Shown: in pieces, positions 46,695 through 57,778 of the stretch
How positions within the stretch are numbered: the first letter of the stretch is position 1
Layout: every line of letters starts with the position of its first letter
Origin: Ilex aquifolium
Lineage: Eukaryota > Streptophyta > Magnoliopsida > Aquifoliales > Aquifoliaceae
Direction of reading: 5' to 3'
DNA length: 64,000 nt
NCBI GenBank assembly: GCA_951799425.1
Contig: OX637401.1
Location: forward strand, 31,483,780-31,547,779
Position numbers and translations under genes: made by a program
The notes under the pieces: generated by a model
What the model saw: the letters and a program-made list of their open reading frames with translations, nothing else
Told to the model about the DNA's origin: nothing
Database searches by the model: none

Positions 46695-47917
46695 TGTTCT
46701 CTGACATCTTCCCTTCTCTTGGGGGAGCGATCCCTGTCTCTTCTTGGGGACCTATCTCGTCCTCTTTCTTTCCTAGGACTTCGATCCCTCTTATTTTCTT
46801 CCTTCACTTTTTCCTTCTGTGAGGATGAGCTCCCTACCTTTGAGAGAAGGGCTTCCTTGCCATTAATATACTTTTCTGCTTTAGCCAGCACCTCTGCCAT
46901 GCTTGCTTGCGGGTTCTTTGATATAGAAAATATCAAATCTTTCGATTGCACTCCTAATCCAGCAATGAAAGCAGTGATCGCAAACTTCTCATCTGGAATA
47001 TCTACCTTCAGGGATTCTGAATTGAACTTTTGGACATAAGACCGTAGGTTCTCGTTGGGTCCCTGTTTTACATTCAACAGGTGGTAGCTCGGCTTTCTGT
47101 ATATCCGAGCTCCTATAAAGTGAGATACAAAAGCTATGGAGAGCTCTCTAAAGGATGAGATCGAGGCTGGTGGGAGCCTGTGAAACCAGGCCAGGGCAGA
47201 GTCTTTTAACGTGATGGCAAAAGCTCTGCAACGTACAGGATCCTGGTATCCATGCAGTTCCATCTGGTTCTTGTAAGTGTTGAGATGATCTACGGGATCT
47301 TTCGTTCCGTCAAAGACCTCTATCTGAGGCATCTTGAACTTTGGTGGGAGAGGAAAGTGCAGCACTCCAGTGGTGAATGGGGACTCAGTCTGTTGTACTA
47401 GGGCGTCCATTGTAACCGGAGCCTTGCTCTTTATAGCCTCTTTCATGTGGCTGAGCTCTTGTTGGATGTCTTTGAAGCGTTGCTCCCAGCGCTGCTCTTT
47501 CCTGTCCGGCGGATAAGGGAAAGAATCATCCCTATCGCCCCCGTCGTTCTGACTTTGCGTCTCGTCGTTATGGCCATTCCTAGGGGGCACATAAGGAGCA
47601 TGCCCCCTGGTCTGGCTGCTTTCTCCTCCTTCGTCGACCTCTCTGAGGGGGTCCCAGTGTCGCCGTTCCCTGTAAGGGGGGTTATTCTGGCCTTCTTGGG
47701 CCGGTCGTGCCTCCTGTGGGCGTTGTACGAGCTTTGATAGCTCTGCATTTTCCTTTAGTAATCGTTGGTTGACGAGGCGAAGGGCCTCCAACTCGTTATT
47801 AATGGGGGAATTCGTCTCCTGGATGTTCCCTGGTTGTCTGCCGTTGGTGGCTTCCTGCTGATCTTGCATTCGTGGTAGGTTTGTTTGACTTCTGCTCATA
47901 TTTCGAGTTGTTACCAT
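46673..47917 (-). CDS. gag of the small element (414 aa)
   Basis: Starts MVTTRNMSRSQTN and is about 90% like the gag at 15386-16522 by eye, including FDGTKDPVDHLNTYKNQM and ALAWFHRLP. It continues through an Arg-rich tail (DRSPRKERGRDRSPRRDRDR), then ends DELFSL inside the hairpin repeats, just where the large element goes on to its zinc knuckle. The frame is open throughout. It is a capsid-like protein without nucleocapsid finger or enzymes. The state of the gene fits a recently active element. Confidence 0.9.
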   Translation of the reverse strand: MVTTRNMSRSQTNLPRMQDQQEATNGRQPGNIQETNSPINNELEALRLVNQRLLKENAELSKLVQRPQEARPAQEGQNNPPYRERRHWDPLREVDEGGESSQTRGHAPYVPPRNGHNDETQSQNDGGDRDDSFPYPPDRKEQRWEQRFKDIQQELSHMKEAIKSKAPVTMDALVQQTESPFTTGVLHFPLPPKFKMPQIEVFDGTKDPVDHLNTYKNQMELHGYQDPVRCRAFAITLKDSALAWFHRLPPASISSFRELSIAFVSHFIGARIYRKPSYHLLNVKQGPNENLRSYVQKFNSESLKVDIPDEKFAITAFIAGLGVQSKDLIFSISKNPQASMAEVLAKAEKYINGKEALLSKVGSSSSQKEKVKEENKRDRSPRKERGRDRSPRRDRDRSPKRREDVREQDELFSL

Positions 47918-47956
47918 CAGTCACTGAGGAATCAGTTTATTTGTAACAGGAACAGT

Positions 47957-47979
47957 CGTTCCCACAGACGGCGCCAAAC
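47957..47979 (-). promoter_or_regulatory. Primer-binding site of the gag-only element
   Basis: In reverse GTTTGGCGCCGTCTGTGGG, adjoining the 5' LTR. Undamaged, unlike the site of the large element, which has one change. Confidence 0.8.
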
Positions 47980-48563
47980 TGATGGTGTAATTTTACACGA
48001 ATGAGCAATGAGTTAGAGTATAATTGCTAGGAACAGATCTGAGCTACAAGGCCCGTGAATCGGTGGTTGAATGCTCTCGTTGTCCGAGGTGTGGTGTGTG
48101 TAACACGTAGAAATATAGTGGTTCACCGGCTTGGGAGCTCGGCTAGTCCACTCTTCAATGGAGTCTCTTGCTCCTCGAATCTATATTCATCTAGAAAATG
48201 TTTTACAAGATGCCTTTGATGCCAGTAGGGTTCTCTCTCTTTGATTGAGGCGATGTACAATATTTATAGTGTAATTCCTATCTCTAAGAGATTTTTACCG
48301 AGATCTTTGCCCTTCATCCGTAGGATCTTCCTTGATTTTTGGGATAGAATCTTGGTTAGTTAAGAGTTTTGTGCCTTGATTCTAGCTTTCCATTGCTTTG
48401 AGGATGCTATTCACCAGCCAGCTGTTTCCCCTTCAATTTCCCGTTTGTTTTCTTTGAGCAGAGCTTGAGGTCTGGATTGCGGAGCCCTGGTTACTGTGTC
48501 TGACCTCCTTGTCTGACCTCAATGTCTGAGCTCATACTTAGAGCTTTTTTCTAGGTATCATCA
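47980..48563 (-). repeat. 5' LTR of the gag-only element
   Basis: 584 bp, one difference from the 3' LTR by eye. Its right neighbour is the target duplication CAAAA (48564-48568). Confidence 0.97.
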
Positions 48564-50600
48564 CAAAACATCTTTGAACAATTTTAATGTCATTGTTTCA
48601 GCGGTTTCCATGGTTCCGGATTTCTTACTTCATCTTATTGACTGGTTTTTACGTCATCTTCCAGTGGATTCTGCATGCCTGTGTCTCAATCTGGTATATT
48701 GGCTTCCCTTTCTCTTGCCACATTGGAAAAAACATGTTGGTTTCTGAGTCTTGGTGGCCTTCCTTTGTTACAGGTGGCCATACCCATTTATGGACTTATC
48801 ATCATCATATGCTCCATTATGGTATGTTTTCTCCTATGCTTCATTGTCATGAAGGCTCTAAAGAATACAATCAGAGATAAAGTGCATCATGTGCAAACAA
48901 TATTTAATTGCTCAAATGTTTACTCCAAATGGTTTGCATGCATAAAAACTGCATTGTTTAAGCACAGGTTTTCTAAAATTTCTACATCATCTTAGCAAGT
49001 TTCTCATGAATTTCACTCACCATTGATTACTTCTATAAGATATATTAAAATGGGTTAGTTGAAAAAAATAATGAATTTCTGCCCCACGGTAGTCTTTTTT
49101 TTTTTTCCAGCAGCTGGGGGAGTTGGTGGTTGATCCAATTTTTATATTTTTTTCAAATTGTTTCAGGCCCCTGAGTTAATTGGTGCAAGCCGTATAATTG
49201 AAACTATAAAACCATGGATCAGATGTCCATAGCTATAGTCACCCACCCTTAGATGCTATTCTTGAATTACTGAGCCCACCATAATACTTTTCTTTTCTTT
49301 TCTTTTCTTTTCCTTTGCTTTTTGGTTCTAAAATCTCTTTGAACATTTCCATGAAATTTATTTACTGCTTCTATCTGATGATTTCCTATATTCTCTCTAA
49401 TGATTTTTAGGTACGTCTTGGTGAACATTTCCACAAAATTGATTTACTGTTTGTATCTGATGAATTCCTACATTCTCTTTAATGGTTTTTAGGTACTTGT
49501 TGGTGGCAGTAATGCATATTCCATGCTATGGGATCTTTGCCTTACTCGTGAGAATAAAGCATTATGTGTTTTCTAGATGGTTTGCTCGATCATGTCGGTG
49601 TAAGCGATAAAAATTGTATGCTTGACCCCTCCAAAGCCACAGGTATTGTTGTCTTTCAATTGCAATTACGAGGAACCTGACTGAACAGAGCTGGTTCTTT
49701 AGAAGGTTCAACTTGAGACACTCAATACCTGGAGTTACTTGTGTCATGCTTTCCCTTATCATTTTCCGAGGTAGGGTTGGGAAGAGAAACTGTCATACAC
49801 TATAAGAATATCATCAGGTTATTTTGTACTTGTTATGCGCTGAAAGGGGTATAATCTGGCTATCCTTTGATATAAAAGAAAAGAGAGGAAAGGAAAAAGG
49901 AAATTGCTATGTCAGGTGTGTTTTGGGTTGAACTGAAACTGGTGGTGGAACTGAAACTGTAATAGGGCCTTAAGTTTGATTGGAATCCCAGTGTTGGTGA
50001 TGTTTCTCATCATTCCTTTCTTTAATATTATTATTGTTATTCTTGCTTTTCCTGTTCAAGTATCATTGCTTGATAGAATGGGGCCATGACCACCATGAAG
50101 CAATATACATTATTCAAATACATTCTTGCTATGTGACATTTAGGCCTTCCTTTTTCTTCTCTCGTGTTTTTTTTTTTTTTTTGGTAATTTTAATATCTTC
50201 TTTATTGTAATTGTTGGGAAATGATGAACAAAACTTTTGGAGAACGGCTTGCTAAAGCTAAGATTCAATATTTTTGAATTCTGCTTGTTTCCGTAACGTG
50301 AAAATTTCAGTGCACATCAGGGAAGTTGATTTTGCACCAAGATCAGAGTCTGTGTTGACTTTACTGTTACTGGATCATTACCTGTATCTGGGAAGTTGAT
50401 TTTGCACCAAGATCAGAGCTCTTTGCCTACTCTGAGGAAGAAGGTGCTGGTGAGGGCAGATGGATAATCTGGAAATGCTTAGTTTCTTAGTATTTTTGGA
50501 TGACTTTTGTAAATTTTGATATGTTTGTTTCTTGTAAGCCTTGCTGCGAACTACTTGTAATTCTTGGTTTATATCAATAAATTTTTATATTTTCATTGTT

Positions 50601-52662
50601 TTGGTTTGCTTTATCATATTGTTTTAAGGTAAGGTTGTTTGTCTTTCTCTCATTATAATCAATTTTTAAGAAATAAAATAAAGTGTTGATTTGTTTGAAA
50701 AAAAATGTATAAAATATATATATATATATATAACTTTCCTTATTTTTATATGTTTTTATGTATATGTAGAAAATGTATAATTTTATTAGGCTTGGATGGG
50801 TTAATCAAACATAGGATATGATTGGTTTGGATTGGAATGGATAGAGTCATGGGTAGAATGGTAAATTACTACAAATTATTAGTGTAATCTATGGGACTCA
50901 CTGAATTATACATTTATTTTTCAAACAAGGGTTAGGATTGGATATAATCTTGGGTTAGGGTTTTAAAGTGAATGAGTGGGTTTGGCTTGGATTGGTTAGG
51001 ATATAAAAAAAGAAAATCTATCCTATCCCACCCCATTACCCAAACACACCCCTGGGGTGTAGGGTAACATTGGAGTTGATACCAGTTATATCATCCAAAT
51101 ATAATGAGAGGATTAACAGGTTTTTTCAGCCAATAAATGCTATTAATGGTGATGGCAACAAGTTCAACAGACATATAATTTCTAATTAGGATTTGGCTTT
51201 TCTCTTGATGGATATCTCTTCCAATATATTTTTTCTTCAATTTCTATTTTTGCTAATCACATACCCTATATTTTAACTGAGACATATTATATATAAGTGG
51301 AACTCTCACTCATTAATAGTTGATAATCCGTCAAAAAATATATATTTGAAGGAATTTGAGGTCTCTTTTCGGACAATTGTAAGATTGTTCTATTGTCCGC
51401 CAATTGTCGAGATTTAAACACATTAGTAATAAGTTTTTCAACTCTTTAATGAATAATTTGTTTGTGCATGTCTTTGACCAGACTGGGGAGAAGATTAATC
51501 GTGGTCCGCGTAAGTTGGCTCGGACAACTTTTATTGTTGAACCAAAATAAAATAAAATAAAAGAATCGCTTATATAGAACAAAAATTTTATTTATTTTTA
51601 GATAAAGAAAATGAATTATGTTCTTATTCAATAAACCTTCAACTGTTTATAGATCTTGAAATTACTTCTCAGGTGACTATTTGGTATATCAGTATACTAG
51701 TCATAACTTGTGCCTAAAGGCATGAAGGAACATAAAATTCAAGCGCCCAAAAATCGATCCAATTATATTAAATTTTTTCAACATGTATATACTATCGTAT
51801 ATGGATAATATTTGAAATAAAAATTATGTTAAACTATAAATTAATCAAATATTAAATGATTGAACATGTGATAGAAATGAGTTATGTGATGTTTTTAGGG
51901 GGAAAAATATGTAGGGGATAAAAATTCAAGTTGCTATGTATTTTATTATATAGATGTATCTATATAGATCCATGATTTTCCTTAAGAATAGATTAGTCAC
52001 CATTCATAAAGCTATTTAGAATGTAGCTATCCATGATTTCCCTTAAAGATAACTCTTTTTGGTTCAACCTTGAAGATAACTCACTCGCCATTTATTTATG
52101 AAGGACCCACAAATATAAAATAGACCCACTAGAATTTACAAAAAATTATCTACCATTACAAATTGAGAAGAACTAATATGAAGGAAAACAAATCCAATAA
52201 AAAATGTTTAAAAATTACTTCAAAAGGGGGAAAAAAACCTATTCTCTTTTTACGTAGGGGTGTCAATCGTGTCTCTTTTATTTGTGTCACTTTCAATACG
52301 TGTCAGGTTTGTATCAATAAAAAATTATTTAATCCTACAACAATTTATATAATACTATTTAAAAAATAAAAAAAAATTATAAAATATTTATTTTCTGTCT
52401 ACAATACTCGTTAAATACTTAGAATTTCTCTTAATGATACTAGGAATAGGGAAAGAAAAGATATGAAATTATTTAACTTAAATGAACGTATAGTGCGTTA
52501 CTGAAATGAATGGTGAAGACAGACTCATATAGCCGATCCCAAATGATTGCTCAGTTTGATTTGGTTTGGTAATACTCGTTAAATACTTATTTTCTATCTA
52601 CAGTACATGTTAATCGATTCGTGTCTAACCTTAATTTGACTCATTTTATTACTCGTGTCTGA
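50601..52662. other. AT-rich intergenic DNA with SINE pieces
   Basis: No gene. Two stretches resemble the 3' half of the local tRNA-derived SINE: 51295-51345 ('ctcattaatagttgataatccgtc') and 51465-51560 ('gaagattaatcgtggtccgcgtaagttggc...ttgttgaacc'). 50780-51060 is a degenerate GGATTGG/TTAGG-rich, MITE-like stretch ending 'aaacacacccctggggtgt'. Confidence 0.4.
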
Positions 52663-53275
52663 TGATACACAAAATCTGTTTATACTTGTTTTTGGCCACC
52701 TGTCAAGTATTTAATGCAAAATTTAAGAAGGAGACTCACACAAACAAACACAAAAATTAGGTGGTTTAGTCGGAGTGACCTACTTCACTGAGAATTGCTA
52801 CGGTGACCGAAGAATCCTATTACTCGAGAGGTGTAATGTGCTAAGATGTGTGTGATGTCCCCTATGTGTAGGCGAGATTTACAATTTATAGGTGAGGGAA
52901 GTTGGCTCCAAGGGGCTCTAACTAAGGGGTCATCCTCGTAATAAGGAGCGGGGTGATTCCGTGAAGCTTGTCTTATCCTTGTAACGGGCGAGATGATAGC
53001 AAGGTGATTCCTCGCCCTATCTTGTAACGGGCGAGGTGATATTACGAGACTGGCGATGTGCCCCTAATGATTGCGTTCCCACATATTCCTTCTCTTCAGA
53101 TGGAGATTCTTATGTGCACTGATGATGGGTTGGGTCTATCAGGAATGTGAGATTGGCCCAATTGAAAATCCTTAATCTTGTGATGGGCTTGACCTAAATA
53201 TTTAGGTTGAACTTGGTCTCTATCTCTGATCTAGGCCGGGTCTGAGCCGGGCTGTTAATGTCAACTAATTGTGTC
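52663..53275 (+). mobile_element. LTR-like repeat R1 (possible solo LTR)
   Basis: Starts TGATACACAAAATCTG and ends about TGTCA. It shares with 57208-57778 the blocks 'attaggtggttt(a/c)g', 'gtgacctact/attc', 'gtgaccgaagaatc' and 'acaatttataggtgag'. Same orientation, TG...CA-like ends and a leader-like middle fit a solo LTR, but neither target duplication nor internal region was found. Confidence 0.4.
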
Positions 53276-54249
53276 ATTTTCAAATTTTTTGTTGGGATGG
53301 ATTAGTGTTAATGGGTAAAATTGACAGTCTACTCTTGCTGTGCTCAAATCATCTCAGGGGCCTTAATATATTTTCAACCCTCCATTTTTCTTGTTCATAC
53401 TGGTTCAACCGTCTATATACATACGAATGAAGTCTTTCATTTTCATGAAATTAAAAAAAAAAAAAAAAAACGTGCACTAATCCCAGCATGTACTACACTA
53501 GTCGGTCCAAACTCGGAATGGGATCTGGTCAGTCCCGTGGTGCTTGGTTGGTAGGTAGGTGATGTCAATGAACTATATATAACTATAAAAAAAACTGGCT
53601 TACATGTGTGAAATGATTAAAAATATTGGCAACTAATTTAGTATAGACGAGTGGGTTGAATGACTTAATTATAATTGGAAAATGAATAGCTTAGGCCAAG
53701 AAGATCGTGTGGTTGGCTATATTTCTTAAATACTAGGTGTGCGGTGGGACTTGAAAGATAGAGTGATATTTATAGTAATTTTTTGGGGTCAAGTCATGAA
53801 AGATTTATCCATCATAAATATTTTAGTTTCAGCGTGGATGATCTGTCTTTATTCGATTGAAACTAAATTCCATATTTCATTTCTTCTATATAAAAATCCT
53901 CAATAAATTCGTGTCCTACAAGTGAATTTTACTAGGATTGTGTGTCCCCAATATAGTTTTTCGGCCTCGATTCGATGTGTTTACTCTCTAGCTCAATACG
54001 CTCCATTTTGCTCCGACCACTTTGTCTATAGTCTTGTGGGCCTAGTAAATATGAGTGACTTGGTGCTTGGTAGGTGATGCATTTATGTAGCAAGGTATCG
54101 TCCTAATCACGTGTTATTTGGAATTAAGAATGCAACACACAATTATCGAATGCACCCAACAAATCTTTAAGACGATGCAACATTTACTAAATATTTTATT
54201 AAATGTTGCTTACCAAATCAATGTAACTAGTTGGATGAATGTACCTCTA
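53276..54249. other. Intergenic, SINE tail
   Basis: AT-rich. 53770-53880 carries a SINE 3' half ('gaaagatttatccatcataaatattttagtttcagcgtggatgatctgtc'). No gene seen. Confidence 0.4.
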
Positions 54250-54480
54250 ATGGGTAGCTCAATTGATAACAGATATAGAACTGTAAATTCAGACGTTTTA
54301 AGTTTGAATCTTGATAATTTTTTGAGGTCAGACCAAAGAATTAGTCGAGGCATGCCTTTGAATACCTTAGTCTCGGTATGGATAGTTTGTTTTTGACTGA
54401 AACGGAAAAAAAATTAGTTAAAATACACATAAATTGGTTCGAATACACTTAACCATTCAAATAAAATAAAAAAATCAAAA
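54250..54480 (+). mobile_element. tRNA-derived SINE
   Basis: A box gtagctcaattgat (54254-54267), B box agtttgaatcttg (54301-54313), the family body 'ttgaataccttagtctcggtatggatagtttg', and a tail with an A-run. Confidence 0.6.
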
Positions 54481-55614
54481 TCGATCACGTGTTATAAGTG
54501 GAACTCTAGTGGGGCTCCCGTTTTCAACGGACAAGATTAATTGTTGCTGTGTTTTTTTGAAAAATAAAAAATAACGAGGGACACGAAGGAGATATAATTG
54601 AACAAACAAATAGACCGATCACCGATGAGTTAGGTGAAATTGTCGTTCCCCATCAACTTACTCACATTTTCTTTTTCTTTTTCTTTTTTTTTTAAAAAAG
54701 ACCGTCATTTTTCGGTTGCTTTACATAAAAAACCCTCCACTTCAATGAAAATCACCAGAAGGCCACCGTTTTGACTCATTAACAATTTAAGATAATTCCT
54801 TTCACGTTGATAGCGAGCCAGCCATCGTTGACATACTCTTTTCCCCCACTTGCTTTTATTTTACCAAAAAAAAGAGGGTTATCTATTTCAAAGAGAATAA
54901 TTCAATTTGTTGAACTTGAGGGTAAGATTGATAATCGAGTCAAGCTATTCAAGTTCAGTTCGGATTCGACTCATATAGGATTAAGTTCGAACTTGAACAA
55001 TTTTTTAAGCTTATTTTAAAAAATTAGTTTAAAAAATTCGACTCGTTTATATGTAAAATATCGAGCTACTCGAGTTCGATTTGATTTGGACTCGTCTTTT
55101 TAAAAAAATGAATCAAGTTTGAACGATTTTTTAGAATTTTTTTAAAAAATGAACTTAATAGACTAGGCTCGATATAAAAACATGCTAATGAAATATTGTT
55201 GCTAAATACTAATGAAATATAAAAACATGTAATAAAAAAAAATCCCTTAAATGAGAACGTCTTTATCATTGACATTATCGTGTGCAAATTGCAAATATGA
55301 AAAACAAACTCAATAATTAGTCTATGACAAAATGACAACACATCAAAGGGTAGTCAATCACATTAAATTTGAAGCTTTCACTACCACACTACTAATACTT
55401 TGTCAAAGTCTATGTTTTTTTTCCCAAGTTTATACCATTTTTTTTCTTCTGATACCGTAGAATTATTCTAAACTATAACCCTCTTTCTATTCACTTTTTC
55501 TTTTTTCTAAAAAAGATCCATAACATGAGACATCTATCCTCCCTACCCATTGATCCCCAACTAGTTGAGGAAGATGACATTCCACTCAAACCTTTACTAC
55601 AAGTACCCAAGCAC
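54481..55614. other. Intergenic with degenerate GCTCG-type repeat
   Basis: Holds a relative of the 37.8 kb repeat (54930-55140: 'gaacaattttttaagcttattttaaaaa' / 'gaacgattttttagaa'). No gene recognised. Confidence 0.4.
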
Positions 55615-56538
55615 AGCAACTCAAGATAGTTCAAGTTATAAAAGAGATGAACCGTAAATTTAGATATTTTAAATTCGAATCTTAATAATCATTTAAAGTT
55701 GAGTTATGAGAAATTTATCACTCATGAATACTTTAGTTTTGGTGTGGATGGTCTGTCTTTGACCGAACCGGAGACATGGGCCGAGCCAGCATATGCCCGG
55801 GGGGCACAGGCCCACCCTCAAATTTTTTTTCTTAACATTACCTATATGTATTTCAAGTAGTTCTTCAATATTTTTAATTATGTCCACCCTATTTTTTTGG
55901 CACATCAATTAGTGTACACTTATATCAAATGAATATTAATTTTTTTGACACAATTTTGGACATGTTATGTACCTATTTAGATAAATTTTGAATATGCTAA
56001 ATTCATTTTATACTTTCTAAGACTAAAAAAGACATTATATATATATTCGCTAGTTTACTTGTGATTTTAACATTTATTTTGCTAATTATGGTAGAAATTA
56101 TAGAGTGCACATTGAACTGCATAATTAATCTAATGAGTTATAAATACCAAAGTGATAAAATGATTGTGTATATAAATAATAGTAAAGCTGTTATGCAACG
56201 GTTTCAAAGTATGAAAATTCAATGGAGTCAATTCTAAATGATTTTAATTAGCCTATATTTTGTAAAAAAAAAAAAAATTGGTTTCGTTTGTATATACTAA
56301 GCTTATCAAATTTTGGTATGTTGGGTTTAATGAACTTTTAAGTATCAAATATGATGTAATTAAATATAAATTATTGTCCTATTTCTATCGATTGTGAAAA
56401 AAAAAAAATTAGTTAGTTGAAATATTCGTGCCCACCCTGGCATGACTTTCTGACTCCGCCCCTGACCGGAGATGAGATTAATCAAGGTGCACATAATCTG
56501 ATCCAAACACTTTTGACTGTTGAACCAAAAAAAAAAGT
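55615..56538 (+). mobile_element. tRNA-derived SINE split by a hAT-like insertion
   Basis: SINE parts are 55615-55774 and 56473-56538; the latter ends 'gttgaacc' plus an A-run. Flanks agtacccaagcaca (left) and agtattcaagcaca (right) look like a 14-bp target duplication with two later changes. The interruption is 55775-56464. Confidence 0.7.
55775..56464. mobile_element. hAT-like non-autonomous element (690 bp)
   Basis: Flanked by the 8-bp duplication ACCGGAGA (55767-55774 and 56465-56472). Ends CATGGGCCGAGCCAG and the inverse of CAGGGGCGGAGTCAG, a terminal repeat known from plant hAT elements (CAGGGGCGGAGCCAG). No transposase. Confidence 0.8.
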
Positions 56539-57207
56539 ATTCAAGCACAATCGTATATCTTGGTTTGAATTATTTTTAACTATTGATTGAAAAAATAATA
56601 AAATAATGAATAAAATAAAATTTACAGGTGCTACATGTACGAAATTAAAGTTGTACAAATTTTAACTCATAAATGAGAAATTATAATTCACAAAAGAGAA
56701 GCTACAATTGATTGAGGTATAACTTTACCTCAATCAGTATAATTTTACGTTAAAAAATAATAACTTTATCTTTAAAAATAATAATATTTGGTATAGTATC
56801 AAATTTTTTTTTAGTACCATGGTCTTTCCTGGTATTACAAGCCACTTTCTTTGAAATTAATAAAAAAAAAAGGATTACACTAAAGATGTGGAGTTCGGAG
56901 CAACTTCACATTCAATTGGACTGTAAAGTAAAGACTATAGAGTGGTGGCGGAAGCCGTTTGTGGAACATTTCAACGTTCAACAATGGCATGTACGACTCC
57001 ATTTGCTCGGCAAACAAATATATAAATTTCGAGTTAAATCATTGACTTTTTAATTTCTATCATTTTGATTTGTTTTTAAATGGTCCAAAACTCTCGTCAA
57101 AATACCTAATGAAAAAAAATTACATGTTTGTCACATTTCTTTTTCAATCTTTTAGAGAGGATTTGGAAAAAAAAAAATGAAATGTTATAGTTGCAATTAT
57201 AGGTAAT
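56539..57207. other. AT-rich intergenic DNA
   Basis: I see nothing coding here and no structured repeat. Confidence 0.5.
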
Positions 57208-57778
57208 GATGCACAAAATGAGTTTATGTAAAATCAATCAAGAGTGTGATGGTGTGTATAATGTTGTATGTGATGAGATGCTTAATACAGTAAGAGACAA
57301 AGATTAGGTGGTTCGGTCAGGGTGACCTATTCTGTTGGAAATGACTACGATAACCGAAGAATCTTATTATTCAAGATGTATAGTGTGTTGAGATGTATGT
57401 AATATTCCTCATATGCAGGCGGAACTTACAATTTATAGGTGAGTAGAGTTTTATAGCACCTCAGAGGTAGTTTTAATTGAGACGTCATTATGAAAAACCC
57501 TGATTGAGGCGTACCCTCGTAACGAAGAGCGGGCGTGATTTCATTATGCCGGTGTAACAGGTGAGATGGTCTTGTGAAACTAGCAATGTGCACTCCGATG
57601 AGTGCACTTTATGATTCTCTTTCTAAGATAGAGATCTTCACGTGCGCTAATAATAGACTAGGTCTCCAAGATGATGGCTTGGTCTTGTTGGCATGTATCT
57701 GTGATTTGGGTTTGACCCGTATCTATGATTTGAACCTGGTCTAGGCCGAACCCGTCAACCGGGATCAAAGTGAATTAC
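57208..57778 (+). mobile_element. LTR-like repeat R2 (possible solo LTR)
   Basis: Related to R1 at 52663-53275, same orientation. Starts TGATGCACAAAATGAG and ends near GAATTACA. Divergent enough to be an independent, old insertion. Confidence 0.4.

Larger units (their letters stand above)
44646..48563 (-). mobile_element. Gag-only LTR retrotransposon (TR-GAG-like), very young
   Basis: 3,918 bp with 584-bp LTRs (44646-45229 and 47980-48563), which I find to differ at one base (ttgagag / ttaagag near 45030 and 48362). Flanked by CAAAA on both sides (44641-44645 and 48564-48568). Order in its own orientation: 5' LTR, primer site, gag, hairpin arrays, polypurine tract, 3' LTR. There is no protease, reverse transcriptase, RNase H or integrase. 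Gag and the primer site closely match those of the 13.5 kb element, the LTR ends are the same, and the hairpin types are shared. It must have been moved by enzymes supplied in trans. Confidence 0.95.
44100..50600 (+). other. Unidentified transcription unit interrupted by the small LTR element
   Basis: A leader-like, CT-rich stretch at 44100-44180 ends in a good donor (cgag|GTAAGC). Possible exons are 44512-44571 (ends TTG|GTAAAT) and 48777-48822 (after a TTACAG acceptor, reading VAIPIYGLIIIICSIM before GTATGT). Poly(A)-like aataaa lies near 50578. VAIPIY followed by a hydrophobic run recalls small ER membrane subunits (DPM2 or PIG-P), but I could not assemble a continuous protein. The unit may be a pseudogene. 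The LTR element 44646-48563 sits in a presumed intron. A 30-bp motif 'gggaagttgattttgcaccaagatcagag' is repeated at about 50320 and 50390. Confidence 0.25.

Noticed and set aside
49490-49590. VGGSNAYSMLWDLCLTREN frame, resembling a piece of serine hydroxymethyltransferase
   Set aside because: Too short and too weak, with no neighbouring motifs such as the PLP-binding site.
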